A DNA stretch of 64,000 nt. Origin: Tenebrio molitor. Its lineage: Eukaryota > Arthropoda > Insecta > Coleoptera > Tenebrionidae. Positions 24,910 to 36,827 of this stretch are shown here, piece after piece (positions within the stretch are counted from its first letter, which is position 1; the number at the start of each line of letters is the position of its first letter). The notes beneath the pieces are model-generated. The model saw only the letters and a list, made by a program, of their open reading frames with translations, did not search any database and was not told the origin of the DNA. The translations under genes and the position numbers were made by a program. The stretch spans positions 8,804,001 to 8,868,000 of the forward strand of contig NC_091051.1 in the NCBI RefSeq assembly GCF_963966145.1. Reading direction: 5' to 3'.

Positions 24910-26353
24910 GAAATTCAGTCCTCAATTCGGAAATAGACGGGGATAAACATTTTATATTACGCAGCAAACCAATTGACGTGAATTTTTACCCCCCAAGATA
25001 GAATTTCTCATCTTATATTTTAAAAGCTGCGTCGTCAATACAGAATGTATAAATTTTTTAGGGCGTATTTACAACAACCTGCCACAATAACGCGAGAGCT
25101 TTTACACACCGACTCAATCGTCACCCGGAGCTTTTCGCGTCTCTTCTTGCCTTTTCATAATTATTTCTTGCTATCTCCGAGCTTTCACAAGATTGTATTG
25201 ATTTATCCAATATGTACCCAACACACCTTTAAAATACATTCGCTCTTCAACGAACCGAACGCAGCTTTCAAACAGTCAAGAAAATCAATCCATTATTTTT
25301 CGATTCCTACATACAATACTTCCAATAATGTATCTTGCTTAAATTAGAACTGGTGTCTAGACGTACTGAACAACAACGGAAATCCTTTATTGATTGAACA
25401 CAAATATAAAACAAGTATATCAAGTTCTACCAAATTTCACAGAGCTTGTGTTAAATAAATACAACGAATAAAACCAAGAATATTCAATTGCTCTGGAAAT
25501 CTCAAAGCGGCAGCTTTAAACAAACCTTTCAACATATTGAAATGTATTTTACAGCTTTAACGTCTGAATAAAAATCGACGCAAGTAAAAGAAATTTGTTA
25601 GGCGGCGCACGCAAACAATTTTTGCTTACACTTAATCATGATTCTTTTAATCATAATAACTCATTTGTGTTATCATATAGTTGTGTACACACCCGTCGAA
25701 AGAAATCATATCACGCAATACATGGAACAAATGATGTAGCACCACAAAGTTGTATAATGCGTAGATATCTATTTAGGTTCTGGTAAATTTCCAGGAAATA
25801 CGCTCCATTTATTACTATGAAGTTAAATAATTGGAACAAATTAATTTCAACATTCGAAAATTCTAATGGTTTTGAACAAATCGTTAACATTTAAGAATCT
25901 TTATGTTTAAGTTTTCGGTTCAAATTTGGAAACTTATTTCCTGGAGTTATTTACGATAGATCAATGCACACCCTGGTCAGGGTGTGATATAACATTAAAA
26001 AAAGTAATCGGATGCTGGAGAGGATGGCTCTGATCAGATATAACTGGAGTAACTACTGGTACAATTCAGCTGCTAAGGGAATCTTCTGCGGAACGAATAA
26101 ATTTTGCGAAATTCAAATTTCAATGGGCTCTCATATTTCGCTGATTTGACCACAGCAAATTTTTTTCTTTATAATTAATTGAAGGACCAGGTGGATATTA
26201 ATCATATCGGGATGATCCGGAAGAAATTCAAGCACTGAAGCCATATTATGGAGAATGCCGTAAAAACGATCTGCGCTGGTGAAGCAGAAAATGGGAGTCA
26301 TTTATGAGATATCATTTTCCATTCATAATTAATCTATTTCCTGTATTTTAGTA
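24910..26353. other. Intergenic, nothing recognised except a short palindrome
   Basis: This region lies upstream of the TMTC promoter. The 100-codon plus frame at 25045-25347 has no motif. At about 25967-25986 there is a perfect palindrome, CACACCCTGGTCAGGGTGTG. It resembles two CAGGGTGT transposon ends placed back to back. Confidence 0.5.
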
Positions 26354-26564
26354 TCGGGTGTTCATATATATCCTCAAAGTAGGCGTTGAAGAGTCGATTG
26401 TGAACGCACCACGGATTACAGATCAAGGTTCAAATCTAACCTCACTTTTGCGTTGTTTGTGTTTTTACGCTGCAGACCAAGGAGGTTCTGCAGACTGACG
26501 AGAGGTGCGTTCACAATCGACTCTTCAACGCCAACTTTGAGAATAAATTTAAATGAACATCCGA
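26354..26564. mobile_element. MITE family C, copy 1, ~58-bp terminal inverted repeats
   Basis: A 211-bp element. The left end TCGGGTGTTCATATATATCC leads into GGCGTTGAAGAGTCGATTGT and GAACGCACC. The right end on the opposite strand is TCGGATGTTCATTTAAATTT leading into the same block. The element can be read as flanked by TA. The interior has no coding capacity. A second, inverted copy lies at 46565-46768. Confidence 0.85.
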
Positions 26565-28839
26565 TATATACCTAATAAAAGTAGGTACATAATTAAGAAA
26601 CAAAAAATGCTGTTTTTAAAGCGAATTATATGACAGTCTGCATAAGAGATTGTATTCCAAGTTTGTCCCTATGTAAATTATTCTCAAAAAATATTTGTAC
26701 ATTATGTACGTACATATATCAATTAAATTATGACTATTATAAAAAAATCGAATTTGTAAACATTTCTGAAGACAAAATTATACAGAGAATACACAAGTCT
26801 CTTGCAAGGTTTATTTAATGAAAAAAACGTTTCTTCTCCGACTTCTGGTAAGTATAATTGTGTTAATCTAGGCAATACCTATTGGGAAATGTAATCCAAC
26901 CAACGACAAGAATAGTATAAAAATTGTCCCTCAAAAGCTCACTTTATTCTATTTAGAAAAATGGGTGCAATTTTTATATCAACAAAGACAACTTGTTGTC
27001 AGTTACGTTCTGATTTGTCACATTGAAATATGACTTTTATTGTAACAGAAAGAGATGCTTTCGTACAGCTAAAAATAGGTTGCGCGTCTATCTAAAAGTG
27101 TCTTTATACATAATAAATTGACACGGTTGCTGAACTTATTTTTAGATTTTACCTCTTTAATAATTCAGTACGAATACAACACAAATGTAAACATTCTGCT
27201 GTTACTGATTATAAAATATTTGTGTAATTGACGATAAACCTAATGTAATGATTTGTTAAAATGAATGTATTTAAATAAAACTAAGTGCTTGTCATTTGAA
27301 GTGTCACCTATTGTGACAATAATTATCATTTGGATTGTCCATCAAGATTATAAACTATGCTGGAAGGATTATGACATACATCCCTCGCCGCCTCCACTCT
27401 CTTAAATGTCTCATAAATGTTTTATACGACTTGGTGCAGTCCATGGAAAATGTGGGTATAAAATGTTGTTTAACAATATTCAACAAAGCTTCCAAAAATA
27501 TCGTACAAAAAAACTTGACGTGTTATATTAAAAATGTTTGAATTAAATGGAAACACGAAAGTTATAAATTCGTGCGTTGTTATCCTTCATCATGCATGTT
27601 CTCCTAAATGATTGTTTTTACCGTAATTTGACACAAAAAGTTGTTTATTACCATCATAACTTTCAATTTTCAAATGTATTCGATCTAACATCTTTTAATT
27701 AATTTGTCTTTTTGTAAATAGTTATTATTTTACAAATTCTACTCAATTGCCTCAACTGTAATAACAAGTTTCTGCATCAAAACATTTTTGTTATTTATAT
27801 CAAGTCGGTCGACTTTTATTGGTTTACTTAACGTTTCCAATTTTTACGGATTACTATCCGAACGGAAGAAATAAAGGAGAAAACTAAATATATTAAGTAT
27901 AAATAAAATCTAAAACACTCCAGTTCTAGAAGCTGTGTAAACATTCGTAAATACAAGTTCACAACAAACTAACAATACTTGCGCCATTCGTATAACGTTT
28001 TTGTTAGGAACATCTATTGATTGAAACTCACTGAAACATTTATTTCCAAGATAAGTACTTAAAAGTTTTAATATTTTAGTTTAAATTTCTGCTTATAACT
28101 TGATATTTCATACCCAATATCACAGGTTTTACTTCTTATTTCTTTTCCCATTTTAATCACTTCGTTATTTTTTTTTTTAATATTCATTAATTTCAATTGT
28201 AGAATTTAACGTGTCCTTGCTTAATTTACATGAAATATTAACAACCCACAATTCCAATTTAGAAGGTGCTCTACTTGTACCTTGTAATTATAAGAACTTT
28301 ATTCCATTAACAATACAGTAGATTTTTTTTCTAAAAGCTATCTTAACTGATCGATATTTTGATTTGACCAGTAATGAAAGTGAAAATTATTTATTAACTT
28401 TGTTGACTACAGGAGATCCATTAGTATTCCACTAAATTATTTGATGTTCTAATAACTTTTTATTAATAAATAAATGGACAAGTTTAAAAATACACCGACA
28501 ACTCTACTCTAGTTGGGCATTGACAAAAAGTGTAATTGAGTGGTCGTTCCTCAAGATAATGATACCTTCCTATTAACAGCTTACCAGTATCATTAATTTT
28601 ATTTTTTTATTATTGAAATTAAACGTAAACTAACGTTATCGAAAATGATTTATTCTGAATTATGGAAGAACGTCGAAAATATCGTAAATATTTGAAATTT
28701 AAAGCGTCAACAATGTCAGAACATGGAACCTTTTACACAGACAGCAATCCATGAAATTTTAAATGGACAGGCTCACAACTGATAGATGGGTAACAATATA
28801 TTGAACAATGTACAAATGGAATTAGTATATAAATAATAA
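26565..28839. other. Very AT-rich intergenic sequence, nothing recognised
   Basis: There are no family motifs in either strand. Short frames at 26630-26818 and 27335-27541 look like chance frames in low-complexity DNA. Confidence 0.5.
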
Positions 28840-29949
28840 TATTATAGAAAAATATTTATAAATAATAGTAAACACCATCCTAAATCTGCTATTGAAAGAT
28901 TTAATTTACCACGCGAAAACGGTGGTAGGGGTTTTTCAAATCTAGAAATACTGCTAAAAAATCAAATTGCTTCACTAAAAAATTATTTCCTCAATAGAGC
29001 TCGTGATAACACCTTTTTCAATGCTTTGGTTTCAGCCGATAAAGGCTACACACCTTTAAATTTAAGTGATAATATAATTTCAGACATTGTTAAGCCAAAT
29101 ATACCTGACACAATAGCAAATATAAAACAGAAGTCTTTACATGGGAGATACTTTAAAGAACTGGAACAACCAGAAGTTAATATTCAGGCATCTCATGCAT
29201 GGCTTAAGAAATCAAATATTCACCCTGAGACGGAGGGTTTTATATTTGCAATACAAGATCGTGTTATAAATACAAGAAATTATAAAAAACACATATGCGG
29301 TTTACAATCGATAATTGATAAATGTAGGATTTGCGGAACTGAAGGGGAAACAATTGAACACATTATTTCTTCTTGCATCGTTTTGGCTCAAAGCGAATAT
29401 AAAAAACGACACGATATATTCGCTAAAATTATACACATGAATTTAGCTGTTAAATTCAATTTATTAAAGAATACACAACCACATTATAGTTATACACCAG
29501 AAAGTTGTTTGGAAAATGACAGTTACAAGTTATATTTTGATAGAACAATTTTAACTGACATTCATATTAAGCATAACAGACCAGACATTATAATTTTAAA
29601 TAAACAACAAAAGCAAGCATATCTTTTAGATATAGCTGTTCCAAATTCACATAATATAACACAGACATATAACACAAAAATTAATAAATATTTAGAGCTG
29701 TCCGTTGCTATGAGAAATCTTTGGTGTTTAGAAAAAATTTCGATTTTACCACTTGTAATTTCAGCAACGGGAATAGTACCGCAATCTCTTTTTAAAAATT
29801 TAAAAATTCTGGATTTAGATAACACATTGGTAGTTGAAATTCAAAAAGGTATATTATTATACTCATGTCACATCGTGAGGAAGTTTCTTAACATTGACAC
29901 AGAATATAATACACAACAAAGTCAAAATGTGGAGGCAAGACGCCGGTAA
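28840..29949 (+). pseudogene. C-terminal part of a non-LTR retrotransposon ORF (zinc knuckle and restriction-like endonuclease)
   Basis: An uninterrupted frame of about 369 codons runs from just after stops at 28834-28839 to TAA at 29947, with no ATG at its 5' end. Near the start, HHPKSAIERFNLPREN and GGRGFSNLE match the region downstream of the reverse transcriptase core in R2/R4-like elements. CRICGTEGETIEHIISSC (29329-29382) is a C-x2-C-x8-H-x4-C zinc knuckle. It is followed at 29578-29631 by RPDIIILN...AYLLDIAVP, a PD...D restriction-like endonuclease pattern. The polymerase domain is absent, as expected for 5' truncation during target-primed insertion. The frame has no internal stop, so this is a relatively young copy. 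The element group is known; the clade (R2, R4/Dong or other) is uncertain. Confidence 0.85.
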
Positions 29950-30085
29950 TTATGTTGATAAGCAATGCACTATTACTTGATAGTAATATCCGTAATAGTG
30001 TATGTACTCCGGCAAAATTGCCGTGCCGCCGGGTGGAGGTGGGATAGTATATTATGTTATTAGGAACAAAAATAAAGAATAAAAC
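28840..30085 (+). mobile_element. 5'-truncated RLE-type non-LTR retrotransposon
   Basis: The element comprises the truncated frame plus a 3' UTR of about 135 bp. The UTR has a perfect 9-bp stem (CACTATTAC at 29968-29976 with GTAATAGTG at 29992-30000). It also has a GC-rich segment CCGGCAAAATTGCCG followed by GCCGCCGGGTGGAGGTGGG. The latter stands out from the surroundings and may be the reverse-transcriptase recognition structure. The 3' end is placed near the AATAAAGAATAAAACC tail by eye. Target duplications were not resolved. Confidence 0.7.
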
Positions 30086-32555
30086 CATTTTTGCTTCGAA
30101 TAACATATACAATTTTTTCTTCAAACGTTCATAACAAATTATTTAAGAAATGTATTAAGAATTTAAGAAACCAGGAATTATTTTATGGTAGAAGATTGGA
30201 AAATAACTAGTATAAACAACGCTGTGAACAAAATCCGATTTTTTTTAATAACTATTCATCTGTCAACCAGTTTTAATTTGGAGACATTTTGTAAGTATGT
30301 ATGTTTTGCAGTTATGTACAAGTTTCTTGATTAAATCTTATTTATTCACTTCAGCTTTCAATGTGTCAGATTCAGAAACGAATTTGTTAAAATTTGTGTT
30401 AGGAATTTCAAATGATTTAGCTAATTTACTTTATCTGCCGCTCGTCAGCGGAGATACGTAATAACTTTATCTGCCGCTCGTCAGCTCCTCAGATGCCATA
30501 GCAATGAAGTGACACTTTAGCGCTACCAATCCAGCAGTATAATGTCATATTTTACTGACGTCTGAAGAAAAACTTATATATTTGCTTAGTCAAATTAAAC
30601 ATTTGTAGAGCAATGAGAAGATTGCCGATGCTTGTTAAATATTTACAAAAGTCTTTTTTAAGATTCAGACTTTAGATGTTCTTTAAAAATAAAAAAAATT
30701 GTGGAATTCTGGTTTTTAGTCAGTTATTTTTCGAGAGGATTTATTTCCCTTGCTATTCAACGTGGAAACGCTGCAAGCATTCGGGGTACTTTTCCAGATT
30801 CCGCATTATTATCGGAAATTTTTGTATTGTAAACCAAAAATGTTATGTACTTAAGTTGATTAATTATAATTTTCTTTTAGAACAAATTATTAAAATTTTT
30901 CATCAAGACGTAATTCTAGCAGGTCAGGTTTAAGCAAGCTTCTGGTTTGCATTAGCATAATTTTCACTTAATTTTTTAAGGAAGTTTTATGATGTGGACA
31001 TTATAAATGATTTCCATTAAGGTGTTGCGTTTAGTTTATATTGGATATTTCCTCGTTTGAAAGGTGTGCGCGGCAAATTTATGATGAATAGGTGTTGGTT
31101 ACTCGGCCGTGTGATGGGTCAATATATTTGTTGTGGGAGAAGTTACCTAGATAGAAAATCCTATTTGGTACGAGCTATAAAAATTGCGCAGAAATTGAGT
31201 AAATAAAAGTTAAAAGCATGTCGACTTTTCTTGGACTTGGCGTATTTGAACCCACACAAATTTTTAAGACGGTTATAAAGAGTAGCATGTGCTTTATTCT
31301 CATGTTGGAATAGCTCGTAAAGCCGAGCAACGTTCGGATTGCTGTTTTTCCGAACAAAAGTGCGGTTTATAATGTATTTTTCGGGTAAAATACAAAATAT
31401 GAGATTAAATTTCGCTCATAGCAAGTCGAGTATGACAGACAGAAAAGAGGAACGTTGACGGGGCTTTTCCCACCGTTTCCCCACTCTGCATAATATGACG
31501 GATTATGAGCACATTTCTAAAAATCCCGACCTAAGCGATTCTTGCAGAATCCATTTTACATAAGTACACATAACACCGACCACTTCTTGCCTCTTGAGAT
31601 CCACAGTAATGCTGAAATAAAACTTCTTCCGCATCTACGCTCTTATAGAACTTAACGACCTGAATTCTAGAGATATATATTCAATAAAGCCCCCAATTTT
31701 TCCACCCGAAATTATTCCTAATCCCCGAATCTCATCAGGACGGCGCGCCTCTAAAACACATCCCCGTTTTGCCGGCGAATTATTAACCCTAAATATTTAA
31801 GGAGCGAGCTTTTTTAACTTCTCTTCACAAATTACGGATTCGAAAAGATCTCCGGCCTATGCAAAAGAATCCACTTTCAGGCTTAAACCGGAATTTTTCA
31901 CATCAATCTCTTCGCGACCCTTCTGGCTTTTAAGTGTCCCAACACTCTTCCGTTTCTACCTGACCTATGGAAGTCAAGTCTGGCCGTTCACAATCTCCAA
32001 CTGGAAATTGGAAAATATCTCACGTCCACGTTCATCAAACCGACCTACTCCAAACTGACAGCAGATACACACGTACACAAATAAAATGAGATAAAGTATT
32101 CAGATACGTCGGAACTTCGGAAAACAACTCTCCGGAAAATATTTCCGATAAAAATTATTTCGCTACCTGGCAGTATCTAAGTTTAAGATTATGAATTGCA
32201 GCAGATCTGTTTTTTTATACTAATTTCTCGTAGGTAGCGAACTGCACTTTAAGAATTATAAAGATTCAAATGGGGTGTAATAATACCTAGTTACAGCATC
32301 AGAACCATTCAAATACAAATACGATGTACTCCTTAGTAGCATATTCCGGGAAGATAGAGCTTGACCTCATTCTGCACAACTTATTGTTTTGAACAATAAT
32401 TTTCAACTGTTTGGGTGAGTGGGCAACAATTTTCAACAATTTCAACAACAATAAACAACATAAGAAGGAAGATTCTTATATTACCTACCTAGTTATGAAG
32501 GAAAAGAGTTGGGAGAAAAGTAATATGTACGAGTATATATTTTATTATATATTAT
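30086..32555. other. Intergenic sequence with short duplications, no gene recognised
   Basis: It contains repeat family B copy 2 (30727-30850) and a short direct duplication, CTTTATCTGCCGCTCGTCAGC, at about 30428 and 30466. From 31.4 to 32.2 kb the base composition is slightly richer in GC but no coding motif was found. Confidence 0.5.
30727..30850 (+). repeat. Dispersed repeat family B, copy 2
   Basis: This copy is similar to the one at 56481 from CGAGAGGATTT to ATGTTATGTACTTA. A 4-bp insertion after GAGGATTT breaks the frame seen in the other two copies. Confidence 0.75.
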
Positions 32556-33270
32556 GATTTCAAGTATTCATTCGAAGAAAAACGACGTCCCTTCAAGTGC
32601 TTTTTTCATCTAGGAGGGAGACAATAATCACTCGGTGCCAAATCTGGGCTGTAGGGTGGATGTTCCATCTCTACAAAACCGCATTCGGCGATTACTTCAT
32701 GGACTTGGAGAGCTTTGTGAACTCTGCAATTGTCCTGAAGCAGCATAATCTTTTGATTACAAATTGTGGGGCCGTTTTTCAGTAAGATTCCTAGCATTTC
32801 CCAAAAGATCGTCGCCATGAACTTTCCTGATGAATTCTGCGTTCTTGCTTTTTGGCTGTGGAGATCTCTTGTATGGATTTTTTATTTTCGAAAAAAGTTC
32901 TTTGTCGTCAGCCAAAGTCCTGAAGTTTTCTTCGCAAATCTGTTGCCGACACAGCTTTGTTCGGCATTAAGCAATTTCGAAGCCCAATGCGGTGAGACCT
33001 TATTCGTTTCTAAATCTCCATGCAAAATTTTTAACACTGCAGCTTCCGATATTCCTATTTCATCGGCAATCATTGAAATTCTTATTCTTCGATCGGCTAA
33101 GACCAAAAGCTCAACTTTCTTGATGTTTTCATTGGTTCTTGCTTCAACAGGCCTTCCGCATCTTGGGCCATCCCATCTAAATTGTTTGCACCAAAATTTT
33201 ATTGGAAAATATGACGGCGCATCTTCCCCATACACATTAATTTTGTTAGTTAAGGCTACACAAAAATAAG
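32556..33270 (-). pseudogene. Mariner transposase relic with internal deletion
   Basis: The N-terminal part (about 33270-32882) reads GEDAPSYFPIKFWCKQF, GRPVEARTNENIKKVELLVL and ADRRIRISMIADEIGIS, the DNA-binding helix-turn-helix region of mariner transposases. After an in-frame stop, the second part reads SSGKFMATIFWEMLGIL, LLQDNCRVHKA and HPPYSPDLAPSDY. The last two catalytic Asp are separated by 34 residues (DD34D). The first catalytic Asp block (the DETW motif) is missing. A TGA interrupts the frame after LPPR, with KKHLKGRRFSSNE continuing beyond it. The element is non-functional. Overlapping plus-strand frames are antisense shadows. Confidence 0.9.
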
Positions 33271-33349
33271 AAAACTTTTTGGATGTTAACCAAATTTGGT
33301 TAGTAAGCATCAAAATGTCACAGCAACAGCAAAAATTTACCACCATCAC

Positions 33350-34410
33350 TTGTTTTCGTCATGGCTAGGTAGATAATAATAAAATCTCTCCTAGTACGCG
33401 AGGGTGTTACATCATGGTTCTCAATAATCTCAACACAGTCACCTAAGACAATTTGTTTAGAGTAGTGATGGTAAAGTGTTTTGTTTCTTTTATAAAAAAA
33501 ATCTTTTTTTTTCTATTCTTACTCTATAATTTGTGACTCGTTTACGATGGAGAACCATGTCATGGAACAATGTTTTCATGCGTTTCATACTTTTCAGGGG
33601 TATAAAGCTACCTCTTCACAAGATTCTTTGTCAACTTGAAAATTTATGAACCAGTTGACCTTGAACTTTACTAACATTTCTTACAAAAATTTTTAATTAC
33701 TCTTAAACGCAAAAAGCGGCACCAACTAAGTTTGAAAAATGTTGCTGTCAATGTAAATAACCATTCACTGTTTAATTTTGTTTTGTCAATCAAGTTTCCA
33801 CATCTGGGACAAAAAATGATGAACCGCTCTCATATTTTAAGGCATATTTCTCGTTTAATTAGCTAAGTACTGCAACAGATGCAACGATAAATTTATAGAG
33901 AGAAATATTCTTAGAATGTTTCTTGTATAAACCTTTTCTAGTAAATCAATCCAATTGAGCATTTTGTGAAGAAGCTTGACAGAGGTCAACGATCTGATTG
34001 GCGACTGCACCGCGAACGATTTTTATACAGCACTTTTCACATAAAATAAAATATGTTGCAGTTATTGTGTTTATTTGAAAATTCAAGCAGAATGAATAGG
34101 AAAATTCTTATTTGATATTTTTGCATAATAGAATGTCTGCATGCTGCGATATGATGCAATAACCTATAACTGTTGTGGCTCTTCAAAGGATTAGTACTCC
34201 GTAGGGCTCTTTGGTTTCACTGAAGCACGCAAAGACTCTTGAACTGTGTAACGTTGCTTATATAACATCACGGTCACCTGTTGTTAACTATTCTGGTTTT
34301 CCATCAAATTCGCATCTAGTATTATTGTTTTCATGCCGCCGGCCGTTATCGACGGTTTTGCATGATTCAAAATCTGCCGGGATACTTTTTAAAATTGATT
34401 TAAATTTGTC
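33350..34410. other. Intergenic AT-rich sequence, nothing recognised
   Basis: It lies between the mariner relic and the fold-back repeats. No motif was seen in either strand. Confidence 0.5.
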
Positions 34411-34417
34411 GGAATGA

Positions 34418-34560
34418 AAAATTTTGTGGATTACACGTCCAGAAAATGTTTTGTGAGTGCTCGTGTTTCCGCCGCGGCTAGGCGTCTTGGCTACGCAATA
34501 TCACTCACACTCGCAAAATATCATTTTCTGGACTAGTTATCCAAATAACTATTTCGTGCC
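34418..34560 (+). repeat. CpG-rich fold-back repeat family D, copy 1
   Basis: The arms GTCCAGAAAATGTTTTGTGAGTG and CACTCACACTCGCAAAATATC...ATTTTCTGGAC pair around a CpG-rich core, CCGCGGCTAGGCGTCTTGGC. The segment is preceded by AAAATTTTGTGGATTACAC, shared with copy 2 at 35045, and followed by AAATAACTATTT. Confidence 0.75.
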
Positions 34561-35044
34561 TCCGGTCGGAATTTGGTAGTTTACAGATCTCGAAATCGTC
34601 CAGAAACACATGTATTGCCGGCCTAGTCCGGCTAAAACTAGGGATTTTGAGTTGTCATCGTTTTCGGTTGGCATGTGTTATTAGGATTCTGTCAGGCGTC
34701 AGTGTTATGCATGGCATAACTCGTGCATGGCTCGTTAAAAATGTTTTTCTATTCACAATAACGTACAAACCTCAAAGAAGCAATATTTAACTAAAATGTA
34801 ATTAACGAAAATTACGTTTTGAGCGACTTCTTCACTATGATCTGGTGTATTCATTATACCAAATGTTTCAGGAAAATGTCAAAAAAAAACAAATTAATTA
34901 AATTTAATAAATGTCAGGAAACAAGAGCGATGTTGATTTTTAAATTTAAATGTTACAGTCTTGCCCGCACAAAAAAATTCCTAATGCCAATTATTAAAAC
35001 AAGTGCATTAACTTTTATTTAACTAATATCTGCAGAAGTCGACA

Positions 35045-35175
35045 CAAAAAATTTTGTGTATCACACGTCCAGAAACGGTTTTGCGAGTACTCGCATTGCA
35101 AGCCTCGGCTATGCGCCTCGGCCCGCAAATTTACTCGCACTCGCAAACGTGTCGTTTCTAGCCTAGTGAATAATT
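35045..35175 (+). repeat. CpG-rich fold-back repeat family D, copy 2
   Basis: It shares AAAATTTTGTG, ACACGTCCAGAAA and GCGAGTACTCG with copy 1. It has the core CCTCGGCTATGCGCCTCGGC, and a right arm CTCGCAAACGTGTCGTTTCTAG that pairs with the left. The copies lie about 620 bp apart in the same orientation. Confidence 0.75.
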
Positions 35176-36715
35176 AAAAAATATTCTAAACGAAACACAT
35201 TTTAGTTAAGTATTATTTTTTGGGTCATATTTAGGTAAAATCTTTTTTGTGTTTATTTGACAAAAATGTTATTGAAAAAATTTAGCCGAACCTGTTGATA
35301 ATGTTTGTGGATGAAATAAATAGACGGTACACACAACCCATCTAAAATGTATATCAGCACTGTTTCCATTACTTTTGCGCCATAAATTCGATTTACACAT
35401 TTCCATCCCCTAATAGCTTATCTTAATGTATTTTCTTATTTTGATATTACATTCATGCCAACACGTAGAATGAACGTGTTTAGGTTTACAAATAATGTAA
35501 ATTAGGGAAGTTGTGAAGTTTAAGGTTGCCAAAAACCTTTTGAACTTTCGATTTCTGAACGGTGCGGCCTTTAGAATCCCAACAGAGGATCCTGAGCAAC
35601 CTCTAATTTGCAAGGAATTAATCGCTCCTGTGCAGGATAATAAACAGGGTGTTTCTGTAACAATAAACCGAAGAAAACGATAAGACAATCGCTGATTCGT
35701 GGAGTGGTAATTCATCTGTCGATACCCATTGTATACAAGTTTCGGAAGTTTGCAACTTGTTTGGGATAAATAGGGGTGCAATTAAAGGAGGTAACACTTG
35801 TGCTTCTTGTTTGCCTCCAACTATAACAACCCTCATTATTTATGGCCATAATATAATTACTAACTTAAATTTATATCTTGATCATGCATGCTAAGCTTCA
35901 TAACTTACAGGGGGCGGACGTAGGTATTCGGATGTTATCCTTCACCCCGTCGTATTGATATAAAAGCGGACCTACCCTGATCGTAATTAGACAAGTCCCC
36001 CCCGGAATTTTCCATTAAAAATAAACGAAACGAGATGTTCGGAGGGGGAACACATAAATTTATGAAATAATTTTGCCGGGGTGCTCCCTAAAAAAATACT
36101 ACAGCCATAAAGCAAACTAAAGGAACGTTGTAGTACAATTGTATCAACTTTAATACGAGTATGGGGCCTGCAGTTGAAGGCATGGATATAAATGAGCACT
36201 CCTGCTCCACGACCCTGCTCTGTACAAGATATAAGCGATCTACCCTCGTGTGTCGCTGTAGATTATATTCGCTTCCAAACCCCTATAACCGCATGTAACA
36301 GCCAATATTTATGCGAATTTTGCGAGATACGCAATTCGCTCTACTTGTAATGTGATTTACGCTGTTAAATTTCAACTAATATGCTCCTCATTATTAAGTT
36401 AACAGTATAGATGCGTTTGTCACGAGGATATCTCCTGGTGCACGTAGTTAGTAAATAGATTGGAAACCACTACAGTTTATTACTTTTGTTACAGTAACAT
36501 TATTCTCTGTGTCCTACTTTTAATAACACTTTATAACATTATACAAATCCATAATAAAAAACATTTAAATTATAACTAGATATAGATATTTATAAAGTAA
36601 GTGTAAACGCAAAAGTCGTGATTTGATAAAATGTTGTGTTCCGGTGAAAAATCACTGAGTAATTGAAGCAATATTTGTCATGAAAGTGTTTACTAGCCGA
36701 AATGAATACGTCTGT
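35176..36715. other. Sequence downstream of Tsp2A, no gene recognised
   Basis: Minus-strand frames at 35410-35836 and 35987-36199 have no known motif. An ACAGGGTGTTTCTGTAACAA sequence near 35646 looks like one end of a TA/CAGGG-type transposon, but no partner end was found. Confidence 0.45.
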
Positions 36716-36721
36716 TTTATT
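36716..36721 (-). terminator. Candidate poly(A) signal of Tsp2A
   Basis: AATAAA on the minus strand begins 26 nt after the TAA stop of the tetraspanin. It is the first such hexamer downstream. It would give a very short 3' UTR, so a more distal site is possible. AATAAA is frequent by chance in this AT-rich DNA. Confidence 0.35.
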
Positions 36722-36746
36722 TTTTGCGTTTACTATAAATTAGAAA

Positions 36747-36827
36747 TTATTTCCTGTACGCTTCGGATTGTTCCTCTTCTTTCTCTAGGGCCGCCTTCAG
36801 GATCGTCGCCAGGACTACATTTATAAC
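36747..36827 (-). CDS. Tsp2A: Tsp2A-type tetraspanin, last coding exon (end of TM4 and C-terminal tail)
   Basis: The exon follows the acceptor TTTTTTGTTGCAG and encodes VINVVLATILKAAL, the end of transmembrane segment 4, then the charged cytoplasmic tail EKEEEQSEAYRK and a TAA stop. Joined in phase 0 to the exon ending at 48563 it gives FFHVINVVL, a normal tetraspanin TM4. The K-EEEQ...YR tail resembles Drosophila Tsp2A from memory. The exon is only 27 codons including the stop. The intron that splits TM4 is 11.7 kb. Certainty about tetraspanin identity is high; the exact orthology is less certain. Confidence 0.85.
   Translation of the reverse strand, partial: VINVVLATILKAALEKEEEQSEAYRK

Noticed and set aside
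32766..33269. 167-codon plus-strand open frame
   Set aside because: Antisense to the mariner transposase relic, which explains the open frame.
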